64,000 nt of DNA, taken from contig SCFE01000052.1 in the NCBI GenBank assembly GCA_004352715.1, positions 1,433,327 to 1,497,326 of the forward strand, written 5' to 3'. A program made the translations under genes and the position numbers. Under the pieces are notes generated by a model. It was given only the letters and a program-made list of their open reading frames with translations. It was not told the origin of the DNA and did not search any database. Source of the stretch: Hofstenia miamia (taxonomy: Eukaryota; Xenacoelomorpha; Acoela). The stretch's first letter is position 1, and each line of letters begins with the position of its first letter. Below, one piece after another: positions 11,640 to 24,142 of this stretch.

Positions 11640-14600
11640 GCAAGATCTTCAAANCATGACTGTCATTCATATATTCAATCAAGTATAGTTTCAGTTTTAG
11701 TGTCACAAGCTGTGATAAAACCCCACTGCCCAACTCATCGTTTATTTTCAAATATATTTTTTTATTCACATCACTATATAATGGTGAATTCTTCAGGTAA
11801 GTCAAAATGATGTGAGATGGGAGCAAGCTCAGTGTATAAATTCTCTGATTTAATCTTATACATTAGAGAATCTGTGTCAGAATACAATAACACAATTCTA
11901 TTTTTAAAATATGGTTTCATAACCTCATAGTGAAAAATAAACATGATTAATTTCAATAAATAAAATATCATCATGCCAATATAATTTGCTTTATCCCATA
12001 AAATATCTTTCTGGCTCATCATGACTTGCACTAAATCCTCATTGATGATGTTGTATGACTTAAACTCTGGTTTCTTTATTAATTTATCTGCTGACTTCAA
12101 ATCATTTGCAAACTTTATATTTCTCTTTTTCAAATTCTCCATAAATTTACCAAATACTGCATTTGACATTAACTTGTAAAATGCTTTCTCAAAATCATTT
12201 CAAGCAGCTTTTCTCTTCCCAGTGTTGAGGTCAATATACAGTTTCAAAAATGGGGCTTGTCTAAATTCAAGAGCTTTATGGAATTTTGTGATTTTCAAAC
12301 CATGGTCAACATAGAATTTCAAGATTTCATAATGCACAATGTAATTTTCTTTCTTATAAAATGTTTGCACTAGTTTGGGTATGGGTGCTAATGTTATTTT
12401 TAATTTATTTTTTATTTCCAGTTGGTATGGTGACAGGTGCTTGTCCTGAACAATCATTTTACAAGGAGCCATTGGAAAATCAAAATGATCATTGTGAAGA
12501 TAATCCAGATATTTCAAATCCACTTCCACCATGTACCCAGTCTGTGATTCTTGAGGGGTGGACAATATTTCTTCAAGTTTTCCTGAAGACCACCTCAGTC
12601 CACCCACAGGCAAGCTTAAACTCATGGTTCTGCTATAGAGGCCATTCATATCTGTGAAAAATCTGAAATTTGTCTCCTTCTCAGGGTCATAGCCCTCCAC
12701 TAGCAGGTTATTCGCCTTAAAATATTGATCAGAAAATATTGAACACATGCCTCCTCTAATGCCACCTTGAATAAAATTCAATTCCATCTCATCGTGTATT
12801 GGATCATGTGATACCCCGGTGTGTTTTAACATTGCGTGCCAGCTGAAATTAGATAATGTAAAAAAGTGGTGGTGTTGAGTTTATATGTCTCCATGCTTTC
12901 CAAATAAAATTCTCTTATCACATCCAATAGTAATAATGTGTCTGAAATCAAGTAATTATTAGGAAATTGTTTAAAATTTTTGCACCCACCCAAGACCCAT
13001 GTGTTGTCACGTTCAAAATCCAGCTCCTGTTGGGTTATTGGGATTTTACCAGTCAATTTGTCTCTCCAGTACTCCCAATCCTGGAGGCTCAATTCATTAA
13101 ATTTCTTGAAACTGTTAAACCATGTGTATGGAAAGGTTCCTTTATCATTTGAAAACGCCTCTGCTTTTTGTTTCGCCATCATTTAAAAATTTATACTTGT
13201 CCACTCCAATATTTTTTGTGAGGTTTGACAGACTATCACTTATGAACTGGTAACTATCCAAAAATCTAAGTTCCTTGTATATGGGTTTGTAAATTCCATG
13301 TTTATCATTATATCCATCAATGGGCACCATCAAACTTAGAGATAAGAACACCTCAGACGTGCATGGAATGCATGATATATTCTCACCATCTTTCATACAC
13401 AAACTTTTTAGCAGAATATGCATATCGTATTTGCTCCCATTATGCATAAAAACTGGTGTAAATTGTGGGCTCTGATTTAAAATATTGCAGTTGTTGTGTG
13501 TGACACCTCTTATTTCTCCAGAAAAATGGCAATGATCTATGACTTTGACATCCTCCTGTGTAAATGAATGTTTACAAAATATACATTTTGTTGCTGATGA
13601 CAACATGACTCTCTGCTGCTCCTCTGATATTATCAGTTCACGATGGCGCTGCTTCATCTCATAGGATTGTTTTACTAATTCGCATAAATGATTCCACCCT
13701 TGTTCCATAGATTGTTTGCCAGTATATATCTTGCATGTTATTAATTTGTCCACAGTACTTGTCACCACACACACACACCAGATGGAATTTGCTTGACTTT
13801 GCATATAGTATAGCTTGTAGAGGAGTTAGGCTGCACGCTGTGGACCTTTCTGGAAATTGCTTCTATATCAAGAGTACCAATGATGGGAATGTAATTTTAT
13901 GCTGCAAATGCTTTAAATTTGATTTTATCTGATTGATCTGGAAATGTAATGTTGGGTGCCACAACTCCCCTGCATTTATTCTTGTGTTTTGATAAATTTT
14001 CTCTTGTTGTAAACCCAGATAAACATTTTGGGCAGAAAAAATCGCGATTTCTATTTTAAAAAAATCAGAGACATGCATTCAAATTTGTAATGGCAAGGTA
14101 GTGACTCTTTTCTTTTTCTATTAACAATAAATTGACTGTTTGCTGATGATGGCATGGAGACATATATACTGGCACAAGACATCATTCATTTAGAGAGTAT
14201 ACATTGACATTTATCAAATTCCATGTTTCAAAAATGCTTACATCATTAACTGACAGCAGGAACGCAAGACCCTTATACTTTAATGTATGAAGAAATTTGT
14301 TCAATCGTGTTATTTGACATTGATCTTTAATTTCAGGAGACATGCTAATATGCTATACCTGAAACATAGGTTTCATTGAACAGTTTTTGGATTTACTAAG
14401 AAATTGTTTCTTTTAAGATGGTCAGGTAATGGAATATAGGATCCTCCATGTGATGGTCGGTATTTAGACACATGAAGTCCAACTCTATTGATGTTTTTTA
14501 ATATAAACCTGCTCCTGTTTGTGGCATAAATACAAATATAACTGGCAATTTCATAATAAGTTGTTTCACTTAGACCTGATTGAAAAACTGATATGGGGTG
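11640..14600 (-). pseudogene. Polinton protein-primed DNA polymerase B relic, copy 1
   Basis: Successive minus-strand frames give a family B polymerase of the Polinton/Maverick kind, which would replicate the element. The N-terminal part at 14600-14340 (KYRPSHGGSYIPLPD) is riddled with stops. A C2H2-like finger CPKCLSGF...HKNKC follows at about 14030. An endonuclease-VII/HNH-like patch DHCHFSG..RGVTHNNCN lies near 13520. Exonuclease motifs are FMHNGSKYD (about 13430) and YLISDTLLLLD (about 12930). Motif A is FRFFTDMNGLY (about 12650), motif B SNAVFGK (about 12160) and motif C LYSDTDSL (about 11870). Frame breaks at about 11800, 12190, 12830 and 13180 and loss of the C-terminus after 11650 (near an N at 11654) make it non-functional. 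Confidence 0.85.
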
Positions 14601-14607
14601 TGATGTT

Positions 14608-15030
14608 GGATGTAGTTTTTACATGTAATTGAAAATTAGTCTAATATTATACATGTATCTGACAAAGTGTAGTAAAATTAGCCAACAATAGAAAATCACA
14701 AATGCAATGTAATGTATGCAAGCAAGTGTAATGTGTTATAATGAGGTATATATTAACAAAATGTAATGTATGCAAACAATTGTGATATAGCAGTATATAT
14801 TAACAAAATGAAATTAGTCATATAAAACCAGAAAATATATTTAAATGTTAATTGACCATAATATGAATCATTTGTAAGCAAACCCGTTTTAAAAAACCAA
14901 TTAGCAATAATTGTCAAATATGCATTAACACTTTTACCCCAACCTGTCAAAAAATGCATTAGTGAGCTGTCAATCAACTTTTATCAAGTGGTGAGTCAGC
15001 AATTAAACACTCGTCAATATCTGTGAATCA
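14608..15030 (+). repeat. Polinton-linked repeat R, copy 1
   Basis: About 420 bases, beginning GTAGTTTTTACATGTAAT and ending near CTCGTCAATATCTGTGAATC. The unit is matched closely at 17823-18212 in the same orientation. Here it separates two copies of the PolB N-terminal segment (14340-14600 and 15040-15473). Confidence 0.65.
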
Positions 15031-15039
15031 GTAGAGGTC

Positions 15040-15473
15040 CATGTTTCAAATATGCATACATCATTAATTGACAGTGAGAAATTTTTTCATTCATGTTATT
15101 TGATCGCGATGTTGGACTTCAGGGTGGAGACATGCTAATACAGAGTAAACAAAACATTGGTTTGATTGTCTGGTTTTTGGGTTTACCAAGAAATTGCTTC
15201 TTTTAAGTTGGTCAGGTAGCAGAATGTATGATCCTCCACGACTTGGGCGATATTTGGACACTTGTAGACCAACTCTATTTATTCTTTTTAAAATAAATCT
15301 GCTCCCATTTGTTGCATAAACACAAATAAAACTGGCAATTTCATCAACTAGGTTGTAGAAATTTGTTTCACTTAGACCTGATCAAAAAACAGATATGGGG
15401 CATGATGTTGGATGGAGAATGGCGACCTTTTCTTCATCATTTTCCAATGGTTTAACCATTTCCACCTCACAGG
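15040..15473 (-). pseudogene. Second copy of PolB N-terminal segment
   Basis: The minus strand reads SETNFYNLVDEIASF, YATNGSRFILKRINRVG, then KYRPSRGGSYILLPD and NFLVNPKT. This is the same block as at 14340-14600, 19400-19620 and 27840-28060. It is cleaner than the 14.3 kb copy and has few stops. The gap at 15474 removes what lies upstream. It shows that this part of the Polinton has been duplicated locally. Confidence 0.7.
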
Positions 15474-16473
15474 NNNNNNNNNNNNNNNNNNNNNNNNNNN
15501 NNNNNNNNNNNNNNNNNNNNNNNNNNNNNNNNNNNNNNNNNNNNNNNNNNNNNNNNNNNNNNNNNNNNNNNNNNNNNNNNNNNNNNNNNNNNNNNNNNNN
15601 NNNNNNNNNNNNNNNNNNNNNNNNNNNNNNNNNNNNNNNNNNNNNNNNNNNNNNNNNNNNNNNNNNNNNNNNNNNNNNNNNNNNNNNNNNNNNNNNNNNN
15701 NNNNNNNNNNNNNNNNNNNNNNNNNNNNNNNNNNNNNNNNNNNNNNNNNNNNNNNNNNNNNNNNNNNNNNNNNNNNNNNNNNNNNNNNNNNNNNNNNNNN
15801 NNNNNNNNNNNNNNNNNNNNNNNNNNNNNNNNNNNNNNNNNNNNNNNNNNNNNNNNNNNNNNNNNNNNNNNNNNNNNNNNNNNNNNNNNNNNNNNNNNNN
15901 NNNNNNNNNNNNNNNNNNNNNNNNNNNNNNNNNNNNNNNNNNNNNNNNNNNNNNNNNNNNNNNNNNNNNNNNNNNNNNNNNNNNNNNNNNNNNNNNNNNN
16001 NNNNNNNNNNNNNNNNNNNNNNNNNNNNNNNNNNNNNNNNNNNNNNNNNNNNNNNNNNNNNNNNNNNNNNNNNNNNNNNNNNNNNNNNNNNNNNNNNNNN
16101 NNNNNNNNNNNNNNNNNNNNNNNNNNNNNNNNNNNNNNNNNNNNNNNNNNNNNNNNNNNNNNNNNNNNNNNNNNNNNNNNNNNNNNNNNNNNNNNNNNNN
16201 NNNNNNNNNNNNNNNNNNNNNNNNNNNNNNNNNNNNNNNNNNNNNNNNNNNNNNNNNNNNNNNNNNNNNNNNNNNNNNNNNNNNNNNNNNNNNNNNNNNN
16301 NNNNNNNNNNNNNNNNNNNNNNNNNNNNNNNNNNNNNNNNNNNNNNNNNNNNNNNNNNNNNNNNNNNNNNNNNNNNNNNNNNNNNNNNNNNNNNNNNNNN
16401 NNNNNNNNNNNNNNNNNNNNNNNNNNNNNNNNNNNNNNNNNNNNNNNNNNNNNNNNNNNNNNNNNNNNNNNNN
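15474..16473. other. Assembly gap (1,000 N)
   Basis: Run of 1,000 N that separates a PolB N-terminal block from a TKYGP-type protein and truncates both. Confidence 0.99.
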
Positions 16474-16860
16474 AGTCCGATAAACATCTTATATTTTTCT
16501 CCTGTAGCTTTCTCTGCATAATGTTTGGGTAAGAAGAAGCAGTTGCCGTTTTCCAGTATAATTTTTACCACAGGGCCATACTTTGTCTGAAGGCTATATA
16601 TTGTGTATTTTTTGCCACTCACAGATTTTTAATTCTCTAACAGAGATATATTTCATCTGACATTCTTCGGAAATTGCATTGAGGCTGTTGACCATCTCCA
16701 GTTGAACTACATTACCCACAGTGTTTATAGAATAAATGGTCTTTGGTAATATTGGGTTTAAAACAAATTTTTTGGGTTGCAAGAGTTCCTCTTGTTTGCT
16801 CTGCGTATCTTTGGGAGATTTTTGAGCACGAGATTTGCTAGCAGCTTTTGAAGTCATCAC
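16474..16860 (-). pseudogene. Polinton-associated TKYGP-type small protein, copy 2 (frameshifted)
   Basis: The start is the ATG at 16860, with a lysine-rich N-terminus (KAASKSRAQKSPKD) that the other two copies lack. The frame shifts near 16620 into KKYTIYSLQTKYGPVVKIIL, FFLPKHY and AEKATGEKYKMFIG. The gap at 16473 cuts the C-terminus. The shared core is W/Y-T-I, T-K-Y-G-P and F-L-P-K-[HR]-Y. The lysine-rich tail would suit nucleic acid binding. The frameshift could be real or a sequencing error. Confidence 0.55.
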
Positions 16861-17822
16861 TGAATTTAAAATTGAAAAAAGTGTTCAAATCACAGGTTAT
16901 TTATTACAAACTTTTAGCATATAAACCAATCAAAAATAACTTAATTCATTTGATCCAATCATCAACTATGAATAATGAATGTGTCATCATATTTACGCAT
17001 TAAAGTTACAAAGCAGAAAACCATAGTCATGTATGTAGCTACGCAAAAGTCAACGAAATAAGGTGAAGGCATGAAAAACATGCAGTTGGTTGTTTTATCA
17101 ATCATTATGCCTTGTTTGAAATCTATTAACTAGCTTTGTTTACCTACTTACAAAGATTTTACGTGTTTAGAATGGTTAATTCAACATGGAAACACTGGTA
17201 ACTTTGGAAGAATGAATTAATGCATTACTATTATTGATACATAAGCTTACAATGTACTGAATAATCTGGATAACAAGTTGGGCATCGTGATTTCCCATGT
17301 CAACTATGAAAAATAAATCGTGATACTTCTGTGAAATTTTCCTAAATGTAGTGAAGTTCTGCACAACCATTTGGTCTGCACAAAAACAGCTCATATACAA
17401 TACGTTTTGTTTCACATGTAATTCCTAAGCACAGCAAATATTTATTCCATTTTTTTATTTGGATATTGGTGAAAACAAACTTGCCTTTGTCTTGTATATC
17501 AGACATTTCAATTTTTATTGATTTATCAATGGTATATTTCATATGCTTTGGCGGATATTTCTATCTAGTTTTTGAAAATGTACGTCTATTTCAAGCAATT
17601 ATAGTGTTTAAGTTTAGCAAAACATTTCTCCACTCTGTGTTTGGATATCAACACATTGAAACAAGTTTTCCCTGATTTGTGAAAAATGAATTAAATGCAT
17701 GGAATTTTAAAACAAAAGTGAAGACTTTTTGAAAAAATTCCCAAAAAATGAGATAAGCATTGTATGTGTAAGCTTTTTGAAATTATGGAAAAGATGATAA
17801 GTGTGGTTTGTCATTGCGTTGT
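16861..17822. other. AT-rich stretch without a recognised gene
   Basis: Several 60-80 codon frames exist on both strands (for example about 17176-17540 minus and 17466-17675 plus). None resembles a family I know, and they overlap one another. Probably decayed Polinton intergenic DNA. Confidence 0.4.
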
Positions 17823-18212
17823 GTAGTTTTTACATGTAATGGAAAATTAGTCTGTAATATTATGCATGTATCTAACAAAGTGTTGTAAAATTATTCAACA
17901 ATAAATACATAATCACAAAGGCAATGTAATGTATGCAAGCAAGTGTAACATGTGATATAGCCTTGTATATTATCAAACAATGAAATTAGTCATTATATCA
18001 AAACAGTGTAAATTAAATTGGCCCTCACATGTAAATGAATCACCACAAAATCAATTAAAAAAGTGTCATGAATAGCTAATTGAAAATCAATTAATTGATA
18101 CACTTAAAAATATCAAGTATGTGACGTCACTGAAAATCCATTAGTGAGCTGTCAAAACAAGTAGAATGACTCACTAAAACCACTCTTCCAATATCGATGA
18201 ATCAGTAAAGTG
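17823..18212 (+). repeat. Polinton-linked repeat R, copy 2
   Basis: Closely matches 14608-15030, with shared phrases ACATGTAATGGAAAATTAG, GGCAATGTAATGTATGCAAG and CATTAGTGAGCTGTCAA. A truncated Tc1 element follows directly. Confidence 0.65.
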
Positions 18213-18305
18213 TTACAAGAACTTCAAGGTGTCCCAATGGGACGGGATCTCCTTATGTATCACTACTGGTATCATATATCTAAATTGGTCAGGGCCATAT
18301 CCTAT

Positions 18306-19049
18306 ATCTTATATATGATGCCATTGGTCAGGTTGAAATATGGTTGTTTGGTGCATTGTCATCCACTGTGATAGCTTCTCTTGCAATATTTGGAGATAAT
18401 TGATGGTCTTCATGGTTTCATTTGTGGGTAGAATAAAGAGCCCTTCACATCCATTGGCAGTGATGCTACCCCATATCATCACTTTAGGAGAATGCTTTAT
18501 GGTAGGAATGACGTACCGGGGGTTATTGTGCTCTCCTGAAGGGTGGTTAACATGTTGCACATTGGTGTGAAACTGTGATATCAGTGTCTCGTCACTGAAC
18601 TGCACTTTGCACCAATCTTCCACTCCCCAATGGACATGAGCTTCAGTGAAACTAAGATGATCTCGAACATTTTGGACTGATAATCGCGGCTTGCAGGCTG
18701 GTCAGCAGCATTTTAGACCACTTTCATTCTGCAAACGACGCTGTATAGTGCGTACACTTGGCCTGATGGGAAGGCTGTCAAGTGAAACTTGTATTGCAAT
18801 TGCAGAAGTAGTTGGTTTGACGACCACTGCTCACCGGATAACCCAATTGGTTTGCTTCCTTGTTATGTGAGGCCTTCCTGAATGCGGAAGGGAATGATAT
18901 TGATTAAATTCATCATGTCATCGAATTGTATAGCCAACAGTGGCTTGTGTAGTGTCAAGTTGAGCCTCTATAGCACAATTTGACAAACCAATATTTTGTA
19001 ACGCGACAATTTGTGCCCTCTTTTTGAGTGTCAATTGCTTACCTGGCAT
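18306..19049 (-). pseudogene. Tc1-type transposase relic
   Basis: The start codon at 19047-19049 opens MPGKQLTLKKRAQIV, the beginning of the family's helix-turn-helix. SGRPHITRKQ is visible further on, then the catalytic domain: KVQFSDET with the first Asp, NPRYVIPTIKHSPKVMIWG, LPTNETM and FQPDQWHHI with the second Asp. Stops interrupt the DNA-binding half and the frame shifts before the catalytic part. The third acidic residue is lost with the truncated end. It cannot encode an active DDE transposase. Confidence 0.8.
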
Positions 19050-19244
19050 TATTAATAGTAATGATGAAATGCATGACATTGTGCATTTATATATAATTAT
19101 ATGACTATATTCCTATTGGTCAATCACTGGTAGTACTTTATTGCTCAATTACCTTACAAATTAGTACTTTATGTATATATATATGTATTTAAGTTTATTA
19201 TAGTTGCTTTCTGGCTAGTGACTTAAAACTTTTGGCGGCCACTG
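18306..19244 (-). mobile_element. Tc1-like transposon, 3' truncated
   Basis: The transposase runs on the minus strand. Its 5' terminal repeat is visible at the right, reading CAGTGGCCGCCAAAAGTTTT inward from 19244 and flanked by TA (19245-19246). No matching repeat appears on the left, where the coding sequence simply stops near 18306, so the element has lost its 3' end. Confidence 0.75.
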
Positions 19245-19379
19245 TACATTACAAAAGCATCAATCATACATGGAAGAATGCAATGTCAGTGGTGAAGCCT
19301 TATCATGATATTTTTTAGGACAAAAATACAAAATGGGAGTGGCAACAATTGTTGCCAATTGCCATTAATGGGTTAAGGG

Positions 19380-19890
19380 AGTTACTCTATTTCTATCTTT
19401 AACTTCTGGATGCAGGCATGCCAAAACTGTGCACAGAATGCATTGGTTTACCAGGAAACTGTTGTGCTTCAAACAATCTGGTAGTGGGATAAATGTCCCA
19501 GTGCAGGTTGGCCTATACTTGGCAATATGTAGCCCTACATTGTTTGTTTTTCACAGCCCAGTTTGATCCAATGTTTGCCTAAATGCTGATGTAATTTGTG
19601 AGCTCATTCATCATTCAAGAATACATTGCCTCACAAAGTACCATGCAAAACACTGAATCTGGTTTGCTTGGTAGGATGGAGAATGACTTGCTTCTCTTTA
19701 TCCCCATTGGTTCGTGATAGTTCTACCTCAGAAATCAAATAAACTTTGGCAAAGTAATGCTTGGCCACATCCTCCTTAATGATTTTTGCAATAAATAGAT
19801 AGGCGAGATGGAATCGTGAATAAATGTCCACCACATTCAATTGCTGGCTCTCAAAACAGGCAAATCTTCCTTTACACACTGTATTTGTCT
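19380..19890 (-). pseudogene. PolB N-terminal fragment, third Polinton copy
   Basis: The minus strand reads KHYFAKVYLISEVELS, KEKQVILHPTKQTRFSV, then AKYRPTCTGTFIPLPD and NSFLVNQC. This matches the N-terminal block of the PolB relic at 25.5-28.9 kb (AKVYLSYEAAL, RQVILHPT, KYRPSYGGSFIPLPD). Everything downstream of this block is missing, so a third Polinton copy or duplication is represented only by a fragment. Frameshifts separate its two halves. Confidence 0.65.
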
Positions 19891-20642
19891 TGTATAAATT
19901 AATCTCATCAATGGGTAGTGGTGCTGATCATTCATGGACAACAGTAATGTGTTTTTAAAACAATCCCTCATTAAGGAAAAATAATTTGCATTCAGTGCAT
20001 AGATACACCTGTGATTTTTTGTTTCTTATTTATATGACCTTGTACTGCATAGGGTTTGGAGTTACTATATGCACAATGAGCGCATTGAAAAATGGGGGGC
20101 TGACCAAGACTGCTTGTAGAACTAAATTTAAATTTTTTTAGCAAGGTGGGAATGGAAGGCTGGTCATTATATTTAAAGAGCAGTATGCATTGGGAAAAAA
20201 GTATTTACATTGGTGATGGCTTACTCAACGCAAAAACAACACTAATTTTTTCATCACAAAGAGACAAAATATGCATAACCACATTATAGGAGAAAATAGC
20301 AATTCATTGTAAAACATGTAATCAGTAATAGGTAGATAAAATCATATAATATGCATGCATTATTTTGAATAACTTTTTAAACAAAATTATATTAAATTAA
20401 ATAAATGCTAACACCATGTGTATTGATCACCCTAAAAAAACTGGGTGTCAGATAAAAAATTGACAATATATTGGAAACACATAATCAGTATTTGGTAAAA
20501 TTAGATAATGCATGCACATGTAAAATTAAACAAAGGTATACATTTAGCTATTCAATAATAACTCTCCTTATAAAATGTTAATTACATTTAAAATGTTAAC
20601 AATGCATATTGAGAAAATACTCAATGTCTAATTGGCTAAATA
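19891..20642. other. AT-rich stretch without a recognised gene
   Basis: No recognisable coding or RNA features. It ends at the mariner element's TA target site. Confidence 0.5.
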
Positions 20643-21928
20643 CAGGGTGAGTCAGAATAGTGGACCCGAAATTAATACCCAAAATAAAAGTCATCACAAG
20701 TTAGATATATTTTTATAAACTCGGGAAAAAATTTCAGGAATGTAAATGTCACTTGCATTTCACATTTCGAAGTGCTCCCCATTAACATCTATGGCTTTCT
20801 GAACGCGAACACGGAAATTATTCATACTTCTCCGAATCATATCTTGAGGTATTTGCTGCAGCTCTTCTGCGATCCTGTGGCCTAAGGCATGGACACTGGG
20901 ATACAAAAAACCTGCAGTTGGATAGAGCTGTTGGCGTAAGTAGGCCCACAACCAGTAATCGCAGGGTGTTAGGTCGGGAGACCTTGCGGGCCATTCAATG
21001 GGGCCTCTCTGACCTATCCACCTTCTATCCAAATTTTCGTTTAAGAAATGACGCACATGAAGAGAATAATGCGGAGGAGCTCCGTCTTGTTGAAACAATC
21101 GTGATCTTCCAATTCCATGCGAAAAATTTGGCAAAACCTTTCCCCGGATCACTTCAAAATATCGCTCTCCTGTCATTGTTTGTTGAGAAATGTCAAAACC
21201 AATGACACCATAATATCTGATGCAGGCCCACACGGTAAGTGATGGCGTATGACCTGGGTTTTCACACAGGATTTGGGGATTGTGGGTTCCCAGTAGTAGA
21301 CGTTGTGTTTATTGACCGCACTGTTGAGATGAAATACGCATTCATCTGAGAAACAAAACTTGCCCGAAAAGGCTGGATCGTCATTGAACCTCTGGTGCAT
21401 TATTTGTGCAAATTGTAACCGCCTATCAGCCTCGCCGTCATACAAAAGCTGACAATAGACTGAGACGTAACAACCTCATCAGCAATACCTCTTGTCAATG
21501 CACGGGGATTCTCATTTACACACGCCAAAACGTTCTCCTTGTTCTCTCCAACTGTTTCGGTGCTTCAGCGACCAAATCTGGACCTGTCATTCACACTTCC
21601 TGTCTCAAATAACCTTTTCTTCCACTTATGAATTGTGCTCCTTTCTGGCACTTCTTTACCAAAATTATCCTCAAACAACCTGCGACTTTCTTCCGCGTTT
21701 TCATAAGTAATACACCAAGATACTAAATAAACCTTTTCTTCAATAGTGTAAGCCATCTCATAAATTCAAATCCAATAACTAAAACAAACAATTTATATCA
21801 AATAAATGATAATATAAATAATAATTAATTCAAACAATATAGCATAACATGTTGAAGCACGTTTATTCCTTGGCTTTATCTGCCACAATCTCGATGGAAA
21901 CTCGAGTCCACTATTCTGACTCACCCTG
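20643..21928 (-). mobile_element. Mariner-type transposon with intact ends
   Basis: Terminal inverted repeats begin CAGGGTGAGTCAGAATAGTG at 20643 and at 21928 (reverse complement). They continue GGACYCGA, giving about 27 bp with one mismatch. TA dinucleotides flank both ends (20641-20642 and 21929-21930), the Tc1/mariner target site. Total length is 1,286 bp. The near-identical ends suggest a fairly young insertion, in contrast to the Polinton debris around it. Confidence 0.92.
20760..21756 (-). pseudogene. Mariner-type transposase, frameshifted
   Basis: The start at 21756 gives MAYTIEEKVYLVSWCI and a helix-turn-helix (RRLFEDNFGKEVPERSTIHKWKKRLFETG, shown here only as a region). The frame breaks near 21565, resumes as FSDECVFHL with the first catalytic Asp (about 21340), and breaks again near 21200. 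The C-terminal part has FQQDGAPPHY with the second Asp and then SPDLTPCDYWLW. The stop is at 20760. The pieces together approach the usual length of about 340 residues. Two or more frameshifts make this copy inactive, although its ends could still be mobilised by a related enzyme. Confidence 0.85.
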
Positions 21929-23300
21929 TACTTAATGGTAAATTTAAAAATAATTACACAGAGATGACAATCTTGTAGCACATTAACTTAAAGTGCAAAT
22001 GAGGAGACACACAATGTTCTATAATGAATGAGAAAGAATTTCCTTCCATCTTTTTAAACTCGGACATAATGAGATTGAGCTGTGAATAAAATTCAATTTC
22101 ATAAGTGAGAAATAAAACATTATTTCCATAACATCTTGTGTTGAGAAAAATGGGAATTATATGTAAATTGACATTGTAACAATTAAATAAATTGAGTATT
22201 CACTCCAAAAAACATAAATTATATAAATTGACATTATAACAATTAAATTATGCATTCACCCAAAACAGTAATTAGATAAAATTGATAGTGTATTGTAAAC
22301 ATTTATAAAACACATTCAGTAAGATCAGATAATACGCATGCATTCTTAAACAAAATAGTGAGAATACATTTAACATATAACCACTGCAATGTGTAACATT
22401 TAAATACACATAGGGAGAGAGATAGTGATTTTGTAATATGTTAAATCTTAACTTTAAAATATAATATCTAGGAAATGGAGCCATGAATAAAATTCATTTT
22501 TTCACACAACATCTATAATAATTGAGAGAGTGTAAGCATGATAAATCAATTATTTTGATACCATCTTTTTTTAAATTTAAAAATGAACAGACACTTGTGC
22601 ATTTTTTGAGAAATATTTTCACTGATGTAATAAATCATCTTGTTTTTTGAAAATTGTACTAGTGTTTTTTAAAAAAACCTTATTAGTTTAAACAGTAAAC
22701 CTCTAATTGCTTTTTCAATTATATGACATGGGTTTTATTAATTTTTAAAAAAATGACTGGTGAATAACACCAATTAAAAATAATTGTGTTTTACCATGTT
22801 TTTTGAATTAAAAATATTGACTCTATATAGTTATATGTAAAAAATTCTAGCTCATTTTTAAAATGTAAAAGATGGCAAACCCAATTTCAAAAGGCATGCT
22901 AATTGATCTACACATGCAGTTGAACTCATGTTTTGAGGCATAGTCACAGTGTTTGGGGTTGATTGTCACCACACCCCATTTGATTTTCTTCATAATTTAG
23001 CATCATTTCATCAACTTGGTTCTCAAATGTTTGTGATCATTCGTGAAATTTTTCCAAATGTTGATTAGGCTCTTCTGGAATATTATCAAAACTAACAATA
23101 TTTGTTTAGCAAATATAATAAAATATTTTATGAAAAAGTGAGATGTTATATTGAGCTGCATTGTAAAAACTTTTGTTTTTAAAAAATGAAAGTGTATAAT
23201 AAACATTTCTTAGCTGGTGAAAACTAAAAACATCTGTTTAATACAAAAAACATTACATAATAAATATTTCTAGATTGTAAAGCCTAGAACAAAGTTAAAT
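21929..23300. other. AT-rich stretch without a recognised gene
   Basis: Very AT-rich DNA with short shadow frames only. Phrases such as ATTATATAAATTGACATTATAAC recur within 22150-22260. I see no gene. Confidence 0.5.
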
Positions 23301-23307
23301 AAAAAAC

Positions 23308-23395
23308 CTACAGTGTTTTGTTGAAAGATATGTCCAGTGGATCTTTATATAAATTCTGATCAATGATATCTTCAAACTGTTGGTTCCATTGCTGA
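23308..23395 (-). pseudogene. Degenerate small-protein C-terminus
   Basis: One minus-strand frame reads QQWNQQFEDIID followed by DPLDISFNKTL and a stop. It parallels the 40-residue open frame at 30951-31073 (LQNWNEQYSNIM, NEISFDSVA, stop). An in-frame TAA lies just upstream here. The shared W-N-x-Q-[FY] pattern suggests two copies of one tiny Polinton gene or exon. Confidence 0.3.
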
Positions 23396-23519
23396 CATTA
23401 TTGAAAGACATTTTTTAAAAAGTAAAACGTGAATTGAAAACAAACAAGCTGATTAACCAAAAGTTGTGTTAAAAGTGAAATTCAAAAATACAGTCTCATA
23501 ATCTAGGGTTTTTTATTGG

Positions 23520-23857
23520 ATTGCAAAATAACTCGAGTGGCCCCCCTTTGCACTGGCCTTCTCATTGTTCACCCCATCTGTGTTAATGTATTGTACTTAA
23601 TTCATTTTAGCCTTAAGTGCCACTACCTGTGTTATAATCTTCCCTCCTAATTCATCCTTTACTTTTAAGTATATTCTCTTGTTTGTTTCATCATACAGTG
23701 TAGAATTAACTGAATAATTAGAAAACTCAAAATGAGATGACAATCTTAAAAGTTCGTCATAGATGTTCTGACTTTTAATCTTATATAGTAATGAATCTGT
23801 ATCTGAATACAAGAGGGTAATGCGATCATTAAATGTTTGTTTCATTATTTNCTCCAA
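23520..23857 (-). pseudogene. Duplicate of PolB C-terminal palm segment
   Basis: Nearly identical to 25770-26080, covering motif C LLYSDTDSLLYKIK and LYDETNKRIYLKVKDELGG. An N sits at 23851 exactly where the homology stops. It is either a local duplication or an alternative haplotype placed in tandem by the assembler. Confidence 0.75.
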
Positions 23858-24142
23858 TTTCCATTGTAATTCAATTAACCGTGTTAGGCTAATATTTGCA
23901 CTATGTGTTATGTGTGTACATATGATGGAATTATAAAAATGATCAAATGTTATGCTAAATGTGTTTTTTCACAATGATTTATAAACATGTACTTGCTATA
24001 GTGACTCATTTATTTATGGGGCCAATTTCATTTGCCTTGCTTGAACACATTTTTGTTAAAATACATGACATTGTTAGCTGGGTTCTTACATCATGCTTTG
24101 TGATAATACATTGTTGACTAATTATATCAGTAGTATATATAT

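Noticed and set aside
11593-11810. Plus-strand frame antisense to the PolB C-terminus
   Set aside because: It is the shadow of the minus-strand PolB relic, which has recognisable motifs.
20918-21710. Three plus-strand frames of 68-95 codons
   Set aside because: They lie antisense to the mariner-type transposase and match nothing.
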